Source: Neotamlana laminarinivorans
GTDB taxonomy: Bacteria > Bacteroidota > Bacteroidia > Flavobacteriales > Flavobacteriaceae
Direction: 5' to 3'
DNA length: 64,000 nucleotides
Assembly (NCBI RefSeq): GCF_020523925.1
Contig: NZ_JAJAPW010000007.1
Span: 54,422 to 118,421, forward strand
Position numbers and translations under genes: made by a program. Positions 8,498 to 17,677 of this stretch are shown in pieces. Numbering within the stretch: position 1 is the first letter of the stretch; the number at the start of each line of letters is the position of its first letter. Under the pieces are notes generated by a model that worked only from the letters and a program-made list of their open reading frames with translations, had not been told where the DNA came from and ran no database searches.

Positions 8498-9868
8498 ATG
8501 CATAAAATAGATATAGATTTAGTTGAAATGACATTAGATGTCATGAAGTATACCATAGACCGTGTATCTAACACAAAGTTCGATATTGGTATTCCCAAAA
8601 AGGCTGAAGAGTTAAAAGCTTTGGTAGGCGAAACCATTACACCAAAAGGTGTGGGAGGCGAATATGCTTTCGATATGTGGAAAAAACACCTATCAAAAGC
8701 TGTTGTGCCAATAGACCATCCTAGGCATTTAGCATTTGTACCGGCATCTCCAACTCGTGCGGCAATAATGTTCGATTTGGTAACATCTGCATCAAGTATA
8801 CATGGCGCCTATTGGATGGAAGGCGCAGGTGGTATTTTTTGTGAGAACGAAGCCATGTCCTGGATTGTGTCTTTAACAGGTCTACCAGAAGGTGCATTTG
8901 GTGTGTTTACCAGTGGTGGTACTGCAGCAAATTTATCGGCTATTGTTACAGCCCGAGAACATTGGCGCGAAAATGCCGTTCATAAAACACAACGCGGCTT
9001 AATTATAACATCTTCAGGAGCACATTCTTCCATTAAAGCTATGGCAAAAGTAGCAGATGTAGATATTTTGCTTGTTGAAACCGAAGATGTAATGAGTGAA
9101 GAAGGTTTACAAGATTGTATAAACAGTTTAAGTAAAGATCAGCGTGAACGTTTATTTGCCATTGTAGCAACTGGAGGAACAACAAATGCCGGAATTATAG
9201 ACGATTTAACAGGAATTGCAAATATTTGTGAACAAGAAAATTTATGGTTTCATATTGATGCTGCTTATGGTGGTGGTGCTTTGGTAGCAGATTCGGTAAG
9301 GCACTTATTTAATGGCATTGAGCGTGCAGATAGCATAACTATAGATCCGCATAAATGGATGTTTTCACCATACGATTGTGGCGCCGTAATATACAAACAA
9401 CCAGAATTAGCTAAAAAAGCGCATTCGCAACAAGGTTCGTATCTAGATATTTTTAAAGATGAAGGCGCTCATGGGTTTAACCCAACCGACTACCAAATAC
9501 AATTAACGCGTCGCGTTCGTGGCTTGCCTTTGTGGTTTTCTTTAGCAACTCACGGCACAAACCGTTATAAAGAAGCCGTGGAACGCGGTTTAGAATTAGC
9601 ACAAATTGCAGGGAGATTAATAAAAAACGCACCACATGTCGAGTTGGTTAGAGATCCAAGTTTATCTTGTGTACTATATAGAAGAATAGGGTGGAATCCT
9701 GAAGATTATACGCATTGGACTTACGAGAACCAAAAATCGGGCTTTGCACTGGTAACACCAACAAAATGGAAGTCTGGAAATACTTATGAAACCGTTTCTC
9801 GTTTCTGCTTTATAAATCCAGATACCACAGAAGAGGATATAAAATTGATTTTGGAGTCAATGAAATAA
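8498..9868 (+). CDS. PLP-dependent group II decarboxylase (aspartate/aromatic amino acid type)
   Basis: A 456-residue pyridoxal-phosphate enzyme of the group II decarboxylase family. The PLP-binding lysine is in DPHKWMFSPYDCGAV near residue 283, and HIDAAYGGG near 251-259 provides the cofactor-contacting Asp and Ala. GVFTSGGTAANLSAI near 136-150 is the phosphate-binding region. Members decarboxylate aspartate, glutamate, tyrosine, tryptophan or DOPA, and the substrate cannot be read from these motifs. The 6-base spacing after bshC suggests co-transcription; whether this reflects shared function is unclear. A structured repeat follows the gene. Confidence 0.85.
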   Translation: MHKIDIDLVEMTLDVMKYTIDRVSNTKFDIGIPKKAEELKALVGETITPKGVGGEYAFDMWKKHLSKAVVPIDHPRHLAFVPASPTRAAIMFDLVTSASSIHGAYWMEGAGGIFCENEAMSWIVSLTGLPEGAFGVFTSGGTAANLSAIVTAREHWRENAVHKTQRGLIITSSGAHSSIKAMAKVADVDILLVETEDVMSEEGLQDCINSLSKDQRERLFAIVATGGTTNAGIIDDLTGIANICEQENLWFHIDAAYGGGALVADSVRHLFNGIERADSITIDPHKWMFSPYDCGAVIYKQPELAKKAHSQQGSYLDIFKDEGAHGFNPTDYQIQLTRRVRGLPLWFSLATHGTNRYKEAVERGLELAQIAGRLIKNAPHVELVRDPSLSCVLYRRIGWNPEDYTHWTYENQKSGFALVTPTKWKSGNTYETVSRFCFINPDTTEEDIKLILESMK

Positions 9869-9882
9869 GTAAGTATTTATTT

Positions 9883-10002
9883 TTCTCGATACAATTCCTG
9901 GTGCCTCGGAATCACTCGAACCGACGAGTGTGCTTAAATTGATATTCTTCGTCACTTTGAGTGAATTTACACAGAGCAACGAAGCAAATTTGTATCGAGA
10001 AG
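9883..10002. repeat. Intergenic inverted-repeat element (TTCTCGATACAA ends)
   Basis: An element of about 120 bases bounded by TTCTCGATACAATT (9883-9896) and its inverted counterpart AATTTGTATCGAGAA (9988-10002). Inside are further arms, CACTCGAACCGACGAGTG and GTCACTTTGAGTGAA. It contains no reading frame. The pattern is like the small non-coding repeats I recall scattered in many Flavobacteriaceae genomes. It fills the gap between the decarboxylase and guaA and could fold into a long hairpin acting as a transcript end. Confidence 0.65.
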
Positions 10003-10138
10003 TATTTTATCTTTAGTTGATACTAGTTAATTTATTTTTTTGTTTTGTTAATTTTTAAAGATGAGGTTTAAAAAAAGTTTTGTTGACAATTAAGTAAAAA
10101 AATTACGACTGGTAATTAGCAATTAAAAAATCAATTAT

Positions 10139-10146
10139 TATTTTTG
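10139..10146 (+). promoter_or_regulatory. Possible -7 element TATTTTTG immediately before guaA
   Basis: TATTTTTG fits the Bacteroidota TAnnTTTG consensus and ends 3 bases before the guaA ATG, which would put transcription start at or next to the start codon. No clear TTG -33 element lies at the right distance, so this is tentative. Confidence 0.3.
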
Positions 10147-10149
10147 CGC

Positions 10150-11685
10150 ATGCAACACGACAAGGTACTTATTTTAGACTTCGGATCGCAATACACACAA
10201 CTTATTGCGCGCAGAGTTAGAGAGCTTAACATCTATTCCGAAATACATCCATTTAACAAAATTCCAACCAATTTAAGCGAGTATAAAGCTGTTATTCTTT
10301 CCGGTAGTCCAAATTCGGTAAGAGGCGAAAAGGCTTTACACCCAGAATTAAGCGAATTACGTACAAAAAAGCCAATGCTTGCGGTTTGTTACGGTGCACA
10401 ATATTTAGCCCATTTTTCGGGAGGAGAAGTAGCACCATCAAACACCAGAGAATATGGTCGTGCTAATTTATCTTACATAAAAGGTGATGAGGTATTTTTT
10501 GAAGGTATAAATGAAGGTAGCCAAGTTTGGATGAGCCATAGCGATACCATTAAAAAATTACCTTTAAATGGTGTTTTATTGGCAAGTACAACCGATGTTG
10601 AAAATGCTGCTTATAAAATAGAAGGCGAAACTACTTATGCTATTCAATTTCACCCAGAGGTGTATCATTCCACAGACGGTAAACTATTGCTAGAGAATTT
10701 TTTAGTAAAAATAGCAGGCCTAAATCAAGATTGGACACCACAATCGTTTGTTGAAGAAACGGTTGAAGCTATTCAAGAAAAAGTAGGAAACGATAAAGTT
10801 GTTTTAGGCTTATCTGGTGGTGTAGATTCTACTATTGCTGCAGTTTTATTAAACAAAGCTATTGGAGATAACCTGTATTGTATTTTTGTAAATAACGGTT
10901 TATTACGTAAAAATGAATTTGAAAACGTTTTAAAACAATACGAAGGTATGGGTTTAAATGTTAAAGGTGTAGACGCATCGCAACGTTTTCTTGATGCTTT
11001 AAAAGGTATTGAAGACCCAGAGAAAAAACGTAAAGCTATTGGTAATGCTTTTATTGAGGTGTTTGATGATGAAGCACATAAAATTAAAGATGTTACATGG
11101 TTGGCTCAAGGTACTATTTATCCAGATGTTATTGAAAGTGTTTCGGCAACTGGTGGACCATCTGCTACTATTAAAAGTCATCATAATGTTGGTGGTTTAC
11201 CCGATTTTATGAAACTTAAAATTGTAGAGCCATTGCGAGCTATTTTTAAAGATGAAGTACGCCGTGTAGGTGCAAGTTTAGGGGTTAGTCCGGAATTATT
11301 AGGCAGACATCCGTTTCCGGGTCCTGGTTTAGGAATTCGTATTTTAGGCGATATTACGGCCGAAAAAGTGCGCATGTTGCAAGATGTTGATGCTATTTTT
11401 ATTAATGGCTTAAAGGAATGGGGGCTTTACGATAAGGTTTGGCAGGCTGGAGCTATGTTATTACCGGTTAATAGTGTTGGTGTAATGGGAGACGAGCGTA
11501 CGTACGAAAAATGTGTGGCGCTTCGTGCTGTTGAAAGCACTGATGGAATGACTGCCGATTGGGTTAACTTACCTTACGAATTTTTACAAAAAACAAGTAA
11601 CGATATAATAAATAAAGTAAAAGGCGTTAATAGGGTAGTTTACGACATTAGTTCTAAACCACCTGCAACTATAGAGTGGGAGTAA
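10150..11685 (+). CDS. guaA: GMP synthase (glutamine-hydrolysing)
   Basis: A 511-residue GMP synthase converting XMP to GMP with ATP and glutamine. The N-terminal class I glutamine amidotransferase has the nucleophile Cys in [10 protein letters not shown] near residue 80 and the His-Glu pair in QFHPEVYHS near 169-177. The ATP pyrophosphatase domain has the P-loop-like SGGVDST near 223-229, and the C-terminal dimerisation domain ends in PPATIEWE. I start at the ATG at 10150 ([14 protein letters not shown]) and not the in-frame TTG two codons earlier, because this matches the family N-terminus. The gene is monocistronic, and an RNA-like element follows it. Confidence 0.95.
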   Translation: MQHDKVLILDFGSQYTQLIARRVRELNIYSEIHPFNKIPTNLSEYKAVILSGSPNSVRGEKALHPELSELRTKKPMLAVCYGAQYLAHFSGGEVAPSNTREYGRANLSYIKGDEVFFEGINEGSQVWMSHSDTIKKLPLNGVLLASTTDVENAAYKIEGETTYAIQFHPEVYHSTDGKLLLENFLVKIAGLNQDWTPQSFVEETVEAIQEKVGNDKVVLGLSGGVDSTIAAVLLNKAIGDNLYCIFVNNGLLRKNEFENVLKQYEGMGLNVKGVDASQRFLDALKGIEDPEKKRKAIGNAFIEVFDDEAHKIKDVTWLAQGTIYPDVIESVSATGGPSATIKSHHNVGGLPDFMKLKIVEPLRAIFKDEVRRVGASLGVSPELLGRHPFPGPGLGIRILGDITAEKVRMLQDVDAIFINGLKEWGLYDKVWQAGAMLLPVNSVGVMGDERTYEKCVALRAVESTDGMTADWVNLPYEFLQKTSNDIINKVKGVNRVVYDISSKPPATIEWE

Positions 11686-11720
11686 ACTTTTGTTTAAGCC
11701 TATTTTTAGCAAGTACACCC

Positions 11721-11825
11721 GCGTTAGGGATTGCAGCGGTATCCTTTTTGTGTTTTTTATAATAAATAGTTAGCACAAAAAGATTTAGCGGAAAGCCCGA
11801 CCACGCCTTAAGCGGGGTAACGACC
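11721..11825 (+). ncRNA. Candidate structured RNA or repeat (GCGTTAGGGATTG ... GCCCGACC ... TAACG), copy 1
   Basis: The element begins with GCGTTAGGGATTG and ends with GGGGTAACGACC; CGTTA and TAACG can pair and close it. Between them is an internal hairpin (CTTTTTGTG with CACAAAAAG) and then the motif CGGAAAGCCCGACC. A second copy at 18759-18834 keeps these terminal and internal motifs but has a different internal hairpin, which suggests a conserved fold. It may belong to a known flavobacterial RNA class such as Flavo-1, or be a DNA repeat. No reading frame is present. Confidence 0.5.
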
Positions 11826-11944
11826 AAAACATTAACTTTGGCATGCTATATGCTGTTAAAGTGTAGTTTTAAATCTATATTAAAAAAATAAGCGTATATA
11901 ATAAAACCTTTTGGTTTTGTAATATTTAGTCTCCCAATAATAGT

Positions 11945-13873
11945 ATGAAGAAATTTTTAATAGTTTTTGTTTTAATTAGTTGGTTTAATACCGTTAATGC
12001 CCAAAATTTTAGCACACACCAAGTTAAAGAAGGTGAAACTGTAGAGTTAATAGCCGAAAGGTATTTTGTTACTCCATCTGAAATTTATAGTTTAAATCCA
12101 GATGCCAAAAAGGAGTTGAAACCCAATACTATTTTAATAATTCCTTTATCTAAAGCAAAAAAGCCTAAGGTTACTGTTATAAAAGAGCTTGAAGGTTTTA
12201 AAACACACAAAACCAAGCGTAAAGAAACGCTTTACGGTTTATCTAAAATGTATAATATTACTGAAGATGAACTTAAAAAAAATAATACCTTTTTGTATGC
12301 TAACCCTTTAAAGAAAGGTGACGAAATTAAAATTCCTATATACAAAATAACCGAAGTTGTTGAAGAAATACCTCAAACCGTAGAATATACGGTTTTACCT
12401 CAAGAGGGTAAGTGGCGTATTGCTTATAAATATGGAATTTCGGTAAAAGAGTTAGAAGAATTAAACCCAGATATGGGAGCCGTTTTAAAAGAAGGACAAA
12501 TAATTAATGTGCCTAATTTAGAAAAGACGGAACAAAAAGTTGTTGACGAAAAATATAGTTATTACAAGGTATTACAAGCGGAAGGGTTTTACCGTTTAAA
12601 AGTAAAATTAGGGTTAGAGAAAGACCAAATTGAAGCTTTAAATCCTGGGCTGGCCGAAAGTGGTTTAAAAGAAGGTATGATTTTGAAAATACCTTACTCT
12701 AATACGCTTGAAGCTATAAATTCTTCAGGAATGAAAGCTATAAATTTAGCAGACAGCATTAGCGATTTTAGCACCAAGCATATTGCTATAATGTTACCTT
12801 TTAGATTAGATAGAGTAGATTTTGACTCGATTGTAGATACTAAAAAAAGTATTAAAACAGATAGATATTTAAATGCGTCTTTGGATTTTTATTCGGGCGT
12901 TTTAATGGCTTTAGATTCTCTAAAAAAACTTGGTGTATCTGTTAAGGTTGATGTTTACGACACTAAAGGACAAGTTAGTGAGGTTACTAATATTTTAGCT
13001 AATAATGATTTTGAAGGGATAGATGCTGTAATTGGGCCTTTAACTACTAAGACTTTTGATAAAGTGGCTTCGGAACTAAATAGATTTTCTGTTCCAGTGG
13101 TTTCACCAATAGGTTCTAACCTAAAGTTACATGGTAATGTATTTCAATCGAAGCCGTCTGATGATTTATTAAAAACTAAAATTATTAATTACGTTAAAAA
13201 GGATTCTTTAGCCACAAATATTGTAGTTATTTCAGACACTAAAACCGCAGATATTGCATTAGAGTTAAAAAATGAATTTAATGCAGCGCGTTTAGTTACT
13301 TCTAAAAAAGATAAGAAAACAGGTAAAGATGAATTTTATGTAATGCAAGGTGATGTACAACGTGTGCTTACTCCTGGTAAAAATATTGTATTTTTAGAGA
13401 CTTCTAACGAAGGATTTGCATCTAATGTTTCTAGTATATTGGCGTCATTAAATAATAAAGTTTTAATATCAGGTAGCAAACCAACCGAAATTATTTTAAC
13501 CACTACAAACGTAAATGAAGCTTTTGAAGGCGACCAAATAAATAACACGCATTTATCGAATTTAAAATTTTTATTCGCTACAAGCTCTAAAGAATCGAGT
13601 TTTAACGATACAAGTAGTTTTACCAAAAAATACGACAAACTTTATAACATTACACCTAACAAACGTGCTGTAAAAGGGTTTGATTTAACTATGGATGTTA
13701 TTTTACGTTTAGTAACATCAGAAAATTTATTTATATCGGCTAAGGAAACATTACTTACAGAGTATGTAGAAAATAAATTTTCTTACAAACATATGCTTTA
13801 TGGAGGCTACTACAATGATAGCGTTTATTTAGTAAGATATGATAACTTATCTGTGGTAGAAGTAGAACAATAA
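11945..13873 (+). CDS. LysM-domain protein with periplasmic-binding-protein-like C-terminal domain
   Basis: A 642-residue exported protein. After a signal peptide (about 1-19) come several LysM-type repeats (about 23-70, 85-130, 145-190 and a weaker one near 200-250), recognisable by patterns such as VKEGETVELIAERYFV and KKGDEIKIP. The C-terminal part (about 275-640) resembles the type 1 periplasmic-binding fold of LivJ-like receptors (IAIMLPFRLD, then VIGPLTTKTFDKVASEL and FSVPVVSPIGS). LysM binds peptidoglycan; the receptor-like half may sense or scaffold, as in LpoA-like regulators. The gene sits 40 bases upstream of a DUF922 gene on the same strand. Confidence 0.75.
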   Translation: MKKFLIVFVLISWFNTVNAQNFSTHQVKEGETVELIAERYFVTPSEIYSLNPDAKKELKPNTILIIPLSKAKKPKVTVIKELEGFKTHKTKRKETLYGLSKMYNITEDELKKNNTFLYANPLKKGDEIKIPIYKITEVVEEIPQTVEYTVLPQEGKWRIAYKYGISVKELEELNPDMGAVLKEGQIINVPNLEKTEQKVVDEKYSYYKVLQAEGFYRLKVKLGLEKDQIEALNPGLAESGLKEGMILKIPYSNTLEAINSSGMKAINLADSISDFSTKHIAIMLPFRLDRVDFDSIVDTKKSIKTDRYLNASLDFYSGVLMALDSLKKLGVSVKVDVYDTKGQVSEVTNILANNDFEGIDAVIGPLTTKTFDKVASELNRFSVPVVSPIGSNLKLHGNVFQSKPSDDLLKTKIINYVKKDSLATNIVVISDTKTADIALELKNEFNAARLVTSKKDKKTGKDEFYVMQGDVQRVLTPGKNIVFLETSNEGFASNVSSILASLNNKVLISGSKPTEIILTTTNVNEAFEGDQINNTHLSNLKFLFATSSKESSFNDTSSFTKKYDKLYNITPNKRAVKGFDLTMDVILRLVTSENLFISAKETLLTEYVENKFSYKHMLYGGYYNDSVYLVRYDNLSVVEVEQ

Positions 13874-13913
13874 TAAATAGATTATAAACGTTTTTAGTTT
13901 TTTATATCTAGAA

Positions 13914-14459
13914 ATGTTAAACAGACTATTTATTGCTAGTTTTCTCTTTTTATGTAATTACCAAGATCAGCCAGTTAAATCATGGAAAGCAGATTACAAA
14001 TTAATTTGGGCAGATTTTAAAGGGAAACCAAATCCTAACCACTCTGCAGTGGCTGTAACAGCTTCGGGTATTACATTTGGATTTTCAATAACAGAAACCA
14101 ATACTAATAAGGTTGTAGATTTTAATGCAGAAGTTTATGCACATTTTTATCCAGAACAATCATGGTATGCTCCAAATCGTGCTAATGCTCATGTTTTAGG
14201 TCACGAACAACTTCATTTTAATATTACTGAATTATTTGCCAGAAAGTTTAGGCAGAGAATTAGTAAACTGAAAAAATCTAATAACATAAGAAGAGAGCTT
14301 AAAACACTTCATAATACTATAAATAAGGAATTAGCTCAATTTCAAAATAAATATGATACTGAAACCGATTTTTCTAGGAATTTTGAAGCTCAATTAAAAT
14401 GGGAAAAGTATATTGAAGCCGAATTGAAAGAATTGGAAGATTTTGCGATTATTGAGTAA
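13914..14459 (+). CDS. DUF922-like protein with HExxH motif
   Basis: A 181-residue protein with a short hydrophobic N-terminus that is probably a signal peptide. The core (about 22-150) resembles DUF922, and GHEQLHFNITE near residues 100-110 contains HEQLH, which fits the HExxH zinc-protease signature. The C-terminus is helical and highly charged. It may be a periplasmic metalloprotease, but the activity is inferred from the motif alone. The stop codon overlaps the ATG of a longer reading of the next gene, so they may be coupled. Confidence 0.65.
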   Translation: MLNRLFIASFLFLCNYQDQPVKSWKADYKLIWADFKGKPNPNHSAVAVTASGITFGFSITETNTNKVVDFNAEVYAHFYPEQSWYAPNRANAHVLGHEQLHFNITELFARKFRQRISKLKKSNNIRRELKTLHNTINKELAQFQNKYDTETDFSRNFEAQLKWEKYIEAELKELEDFAIIE

Positions 14460-14542
14460 TGTTTTGGTTAGAGGCTAGAATTAAGAATCAAGATACTATA
14501 AACAGCCAACAAAAAACAACAAACAACAACCAACAAAAAATA

Positions 14543-14773
14543 ATGTTTCCTAATAAAGATTTTTTAATAAAACTAGCGCATACTAAAATGCCATTTGGTA
14601 AATATGAAGGACGCTATTTAATAGATTTACCCGAGTATTACATTGTTTGGTACAATAGTAAAGGTTTCCCAAAAGGGCAATTGGGCGATATGCTTCGGCA
14701 AGTTTATGAGCTTAAAGTAAATGGTTTAGAAGATATTGTTAGGAATATAAAACAACAATTTCCTAAAAAATAA
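14543..14773 (+). CDS. DUF3820-family small protein
   Basis: A 76-residue protein. MPFGKYEGRYLIDLPEYYI and WYNSKGFPKGQLGD match the DUF3820 family, a small domain with similarity to exonuclease-associated modules but no proven function. An in-frame ATG exists at 14459, but the intervening 28 codons are Gln- and Asn-rich low-complexity sequence, and the family starts at MFPNKDFL, so 14543 is preferred. An A-rich stretch precedes this start, as is usual in these bacteria. Confidence 0.75.
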   Translation: MFPNKDFLIKLAHTKMPFGKYEGRYLIDLPEYYIVWYNSKGFPKGQLGDMLRQVYELKVNGLEDIVRNIKQQFPKK

Positions 14774-14776
14774 ACG

Positions 14777-15286
14777 CTATTTAATGCGTTTTGCCTGTGT
14801 TGTAAACGATAAACCTTGTTGTCCCATAGTAGAATTCATAACGCCTTCAAACAAAGGTTCTGGTGCGTTTAATGGTGTTTTCCATTCAAAAATAAAATTC
14901 GATCCGGTTCCGCCAATAACATCAATTTCATCAATTATAATTTCTGCAGTTTCAAGTGGTGCTAAAAAAATAGGTTGTTTAAAATAGCTTCTTATGGAAG
15001 CGCCGTGGGTATCAAAATATTCGGCTCTTAAAACATAAACAGTGTCGGTTTCGCTTATGTTTCTTAAACTTACCATAGAGGTTAAATTATGTGTTTTATG
15101 CTCAGACATACTATAAATTTGAGCATAAATAGAAAGGTAAGATTTGCCGTATTCTAAACTATCCGTTGGGTTAATTTTTGCATAACGTTTGCTCCAGTTT
15201 TCAGGATTTATAGAGCTAACTTCCTTGGTTTCTTCACAGCCAATAAGTAAAACAGATACTAATAATAATAATATAGTTGTTCTCAT
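14777..15286 (-). CDS. DUF3124-family lipoprotein
   Basis: A 169-residue lipoprotein with its lipobox near residue 17 (LLIGCEE). The core from about 45 matches DUF3124: LTSMVSLRNISETDTVYVL, APLETAEIIIDE and GGTGSNFIFEW. The fold is probably a small beta-sandwich facing the periplasm. Its function is not known. It converges on the DUF3820 gene with only 3 bases between the stops, so their transcripts probably overlap. It appears to be a single-gene unit. Confidence 0.75.
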   Translation of the reverse strand: MRTTILLLLVSVLLIGCEETKEVSSINPENWSKRYAKINPTDSLEYGKSYLSIYAQIYSMSEHKTHNLTSMVSLRNISETDTVYVLRAEYFDTHGASIRSYFKQPIFLAPLETAEIIIDEIDVIGGTGSNFIFEWKTPLNAPEPLFEGVMNSTMGQQGLSFTTQAKRIK

Positions 15287-15356
15287 TTTTGTTATTGGTT
15301 TTGGTTTTAAGAAAACAGTAAAGATATTTTTAAATCTACTAAAAAGAAATGGTTTT

Positions 15357-15812
15357 TTATAATTTTAATTGCCTAATACCTTCGTAAATAGTAATACTTA
15401 CAGCATTAGCTAAATTTAAACTTCTAATATGTTCGCTAAACATGGGGATTTTATAAAGCTGATTTGGGTATTGTTCAATAATAGCTTTTGATAACCCAAC
15501 AGATTCTTTTCCAAAAATTAAAAAGAAATCATCTTCAAACGGAATGTCCCAATGGTTTTTTGTACCATGGCTCGATAGAAATCCCATTTTTTTTGAGGCG
15601 TTTACACTAAAGAATTCTTCGGTGTTTTCATAATAAATTACTTCTAAATGTTGCCAATAATCTAAACCAGCACGTTTTAAACGTTTGTCGTCTATTTCAA
15701 AACCAAAAGGTTTAACCAAATGCAGTTTGGATCCAGAAGCCAAAGCTAAGCGTCCAATATTTCCTGTATTATTAGGTATTTCGGGTTCTATTAAAACAAT
15801 ATTTAAAGGCAT
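15357..15812 (-). CDS. trmL: tRNA (cytidine(34)-2'-O)-methyltransferase, SPOUT family
   Basis: A 151-residue SPOUT methyltransferase of the TrmL/YibK type, at its normal length. IEPEIPNNTGNIGRLAL near residues 7-23, IFGKESVGL near 98-106 and SLNLANAVSITIYEG near 129-143 form the knotted S-adenosylmethionine site. TrmL methylates the ribose of nucleotide 34 in tRNA-Leu isoacceptors. The gene has its own upstream region with an inverted repeat (15847-15877) and is not obviously in an operon. Confidence 0.92.
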   Translation of the reverse strand: MPLNIVLIEPEIPNNTGNIGRLALASGSKLHLVKPFGFEIDDKRLKRAGLDYWQHLEVIYYENTEEFFSVNASKKMGFLSSHGTKNHWDIPFEDDFFLIFGKESVGLSKAIIEQYPNQLYKIPMFSEHIRSLNLANAVSITIYEGIRQLKL

Positions 15813-15846
15813 TTTATATAAAAATTAAATAGAGGGTAAATATAAA

Positions 15847-15877
15847 ATAACCTATTCTAAAAAATAGAATAGGTTAT
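15847..15877. terminator. Perfect inverted repeat, probable terminator
   Basis: ATAACCTATTCTA and its exact complement are separated by five A residues. It lies between trmL and the small gene at 15907-16050, both on the minus strand. The U-run after the stem is weak, so it could be a terminator or a processing stem. Confidence 0.45.
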
Positions 15878-15906
15878 AAAATATTAATTAAGCAGTTTAT
15901 AATTAA

Positions 15907-16050
15907 TTATTGTTTATTTTGCTGCTTTTTTATTGTGGTTTCGTTAATATCAAAATCATTTGTATTTTGATTTATGTTTCCCGAAGGGTTTGTTGGATTA
16001 CTTTGGTTTTTAGTTGTATTAAATTTTCTTTTGTCTTCAATAATTCCCAT
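15907..16050 (-). CDS. Hypothetical 47-residue hydrophilic protein
   Basis: A short reading frame beginning MGIIEDKRKFNTTKNQ, rich in Asn, Thr, Gln and Lys, with no hydrophobic segment. It fills most of the gap between trmL and the next small membrane-protein gene. I know no family for it. Its support is an ordered position, a terminator-like stem after it and low stop density; it could be chance. Confidence 0.4.
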   Translation of the reverse strand: MGIIEDKRKFNTTKNQSNPTNPSGNINQNTNDFDINETTIKKQQNKQ

Positions 16051-16147
16051 ATCATTTAAATTTTAATGTTCACTTTTAATATAACAAATATTTTTTATAA
16101 TAATGTCAATGCTGTGTTAAGTACTGATAATGAATATGTTAAAAATG

Positions 16148-16366
16148 TTAAATACCGTTTTTAAGTTTAATTGTTAAAGCAATAATTAAAAGTATAAAAG
16201 GCGAGCCATGTAAAAATACATCAAACCAATCCATTAGTTGCATTTCTTTTGCTCCACCACAAATCCATTTTAATTTTCCCCAAATATGTGGCTCAGGAAA
16301 AAAAGGGGCTAAGCCCAATGTTAAACAAAGCAGTAATATTATTCTGATGTTTTTTATTAAAATCAC
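16148..16366 (-). CDS. Small two-helix membrane protein, unknown function
   Basis: A 72-residue protein with two hydrophobic helices (about 6-22 and 51-68) flanking a loop, PEPHIWGKLKWICGGAKEMQ. The fixed Pro, His, Trp and Gly pattern looks conserved rather than random and resembles small proteins seen next to other flavobacterial genes. It lies 21 bases downstream of the NADH dehydrogenase gene on the same strand, so it is probably co-transcribed. No function is known to me. Confidence 0.65.
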   Translation of the reverse strand: MILIKNIRIILLLCLTLGLAPFFPEPHIWGKLKWICGGAKEMQLMDWFDVFLHGSPFILLIIALTIKLKNGI

Positions 16367-16387
16367 TATCTTAAGTTCTAGTTTTAG

Positions 16388-17665
16388 TTACAATTTAGTT
16401 TTAACTTTTACCTTAACAGGTTTCATTAAAATACGAAGTGTACTATCGTTATTAAAGTAACTAATCATCCAGTTCATAAAAATTAAAAGTTTATTCTTTA
16501 CACTTAATATTAGCATTAAGTGAATAAACATCCATGTAAACCAAGCTAATCTTCCTTGGAAGCTAAATTTAGGCAAATCTACTACGGCTTTTCGTTTTCC
16601 AATAGTAGCCATGGAACCTTTATCGGTATACTCAAATTCCTTTAACGGTTTGTTTTTAGCTTCACTTATTAAGTTTTTAGCTAATAAAGCTGCTTGCTGT
16701 ATGGCAACGCTAGCTACTTGTGGGTGCCCTTTTGGAAAGCTTTCCGTTTCCATATAAGCAATATCGCCTAGTGCGTAAATATTCTTTACGGTTTTGATTC
16801 TATTAAATCTATCTACAACCAATCGGTTACCTCTAGTAAAAGTGTCTTTTGGTAAGCCTTTAATAATATTTCCAGTTACACCTGCAGCCCAAATTACATT
16901 TTTTGAAGTTATATGTTCGCCTGTATTTAGGGTTACAATTTCACCATCGTAATCTTTTACAAGTGTGTTGGTTTTTACAATAACCCCAAGGTCTTCAAGA
17001 TATTCTTGCGATTTGGTTTGTGAACCTTCGCTCATTGGGCTTAGTGTATGTGGCGAACCTTCTAGTAAGTAAATGGTTAGTTTTGAGAAATCTTTATCAG
17101 GATAATCTTTTGGTAAAATGTGTTTTTTCATTTCGGCCAAAGCACCAGCGAGTTCAACTCCCGTTGGGCCACCACCAACAATTACAAAGTTTAGTAGGGT
17201 TTGTAATTCGGTTTCGTTTTTTGTGTTTAATGCATCTTCAAAGGTTTGTAAAATTCTATTTCTAAGCTGAATGGCTTCAGGAATAGTTTTCATTGGGTAT
17301 GCATAATCTGCAAGATTAGCATTGTTAAAATAGTTTGTTGTGCACCCAATGGCAATAATTAAATGATCGTATTCAAATGTGCCAATTGGTGTAGAAATAT
17401 AATTTTCTTCTGTGTTTATTTCTTCAACTTTAGTAATTCTAATTTTTACATTTTTAGCTTTTTGAAACACTTTTCGCAACGGAAAAGAAATACTAGCAGG
17501 CTCTAATCGCGCCGTAGCCACTTGGTACATTAACGGTTGAAATTGATGATAGTTGTGCTTATCTATTAATAAAACCTCGCAAGCAGGATTGTTTATTAAA
17601 TCTTGAGCAACTCGTAAGCCGGCAAAACCTGCACCTACCACTATTACTTTTTGTTTTTGTACCAT
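16388..17665 (-). CDS. Type II NADH dehydrogenase (NDH-2-like FAD oxidoreductase)
   Basis: A 425-residue flavoprotein that transfers electrons from NADH to quinone at the inner membrane face without pumping protons. The FAD-binding motif VIVVGAGFAGLRVAQDL is at residues 8-24, and the NAD-binding motif NFVIVGGGPTGVELAGALAEM starts near 159. YALGDIAYM near 298-306 contacts the flavin. The C-terminus holds a hydrophobic hairpin (about 365-400) for membrane attachment. The gene follows trpA by 12 bases on the same strand and could be read from the trp transcript, though the functions are unrelated. Confidence 0.88.
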   Translation of the reverse strand: MVQKQKVIVVGAGFAGLRVAQDLINNPACEVLLIDKHNYHQFQPLMYQVATARLEPASISFPLRKVFQKAKNVKIRITKVEEINTEENYISTPIGTFEYDHLIIAIGCTTNYFNNANLADYAYPMKTIPEAIQLRNRILQTFEDALNTKNETELQTLLNFVIVGGGPTGVELAGALAEMKKHILPKDYPDKDFSKLTIYLLEGSPHTLSPMSEGSQTKSQEYLEDLGVIVKTNTLVKDYDGEIVTLNTGEHITSKNVIWAAGVTGNIIKGLPKDTFTRGNRLVVDRFNRIKTVKNIYALGDIAYMETESFPKGHPQVASVAIQQAALLAKNLISEAKNKPLKEFEYTDKGSMATIGKRKAVVDLPKFSFQGRLAWFTWMFIHLMLILSVKNKLLIFMNWMISYFNNDSTLRILMKPVKVKVKTKL

Positions 17666-17677
17666 GATGTATTGTGT

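Noticed and set aside
14459..14542. Longer N-terminus for the DUF3820 protein
   Set aside because: The added 28 residues are Gln/Asn-rich low complexity, and the conserved family sequence starts at the later ATG.
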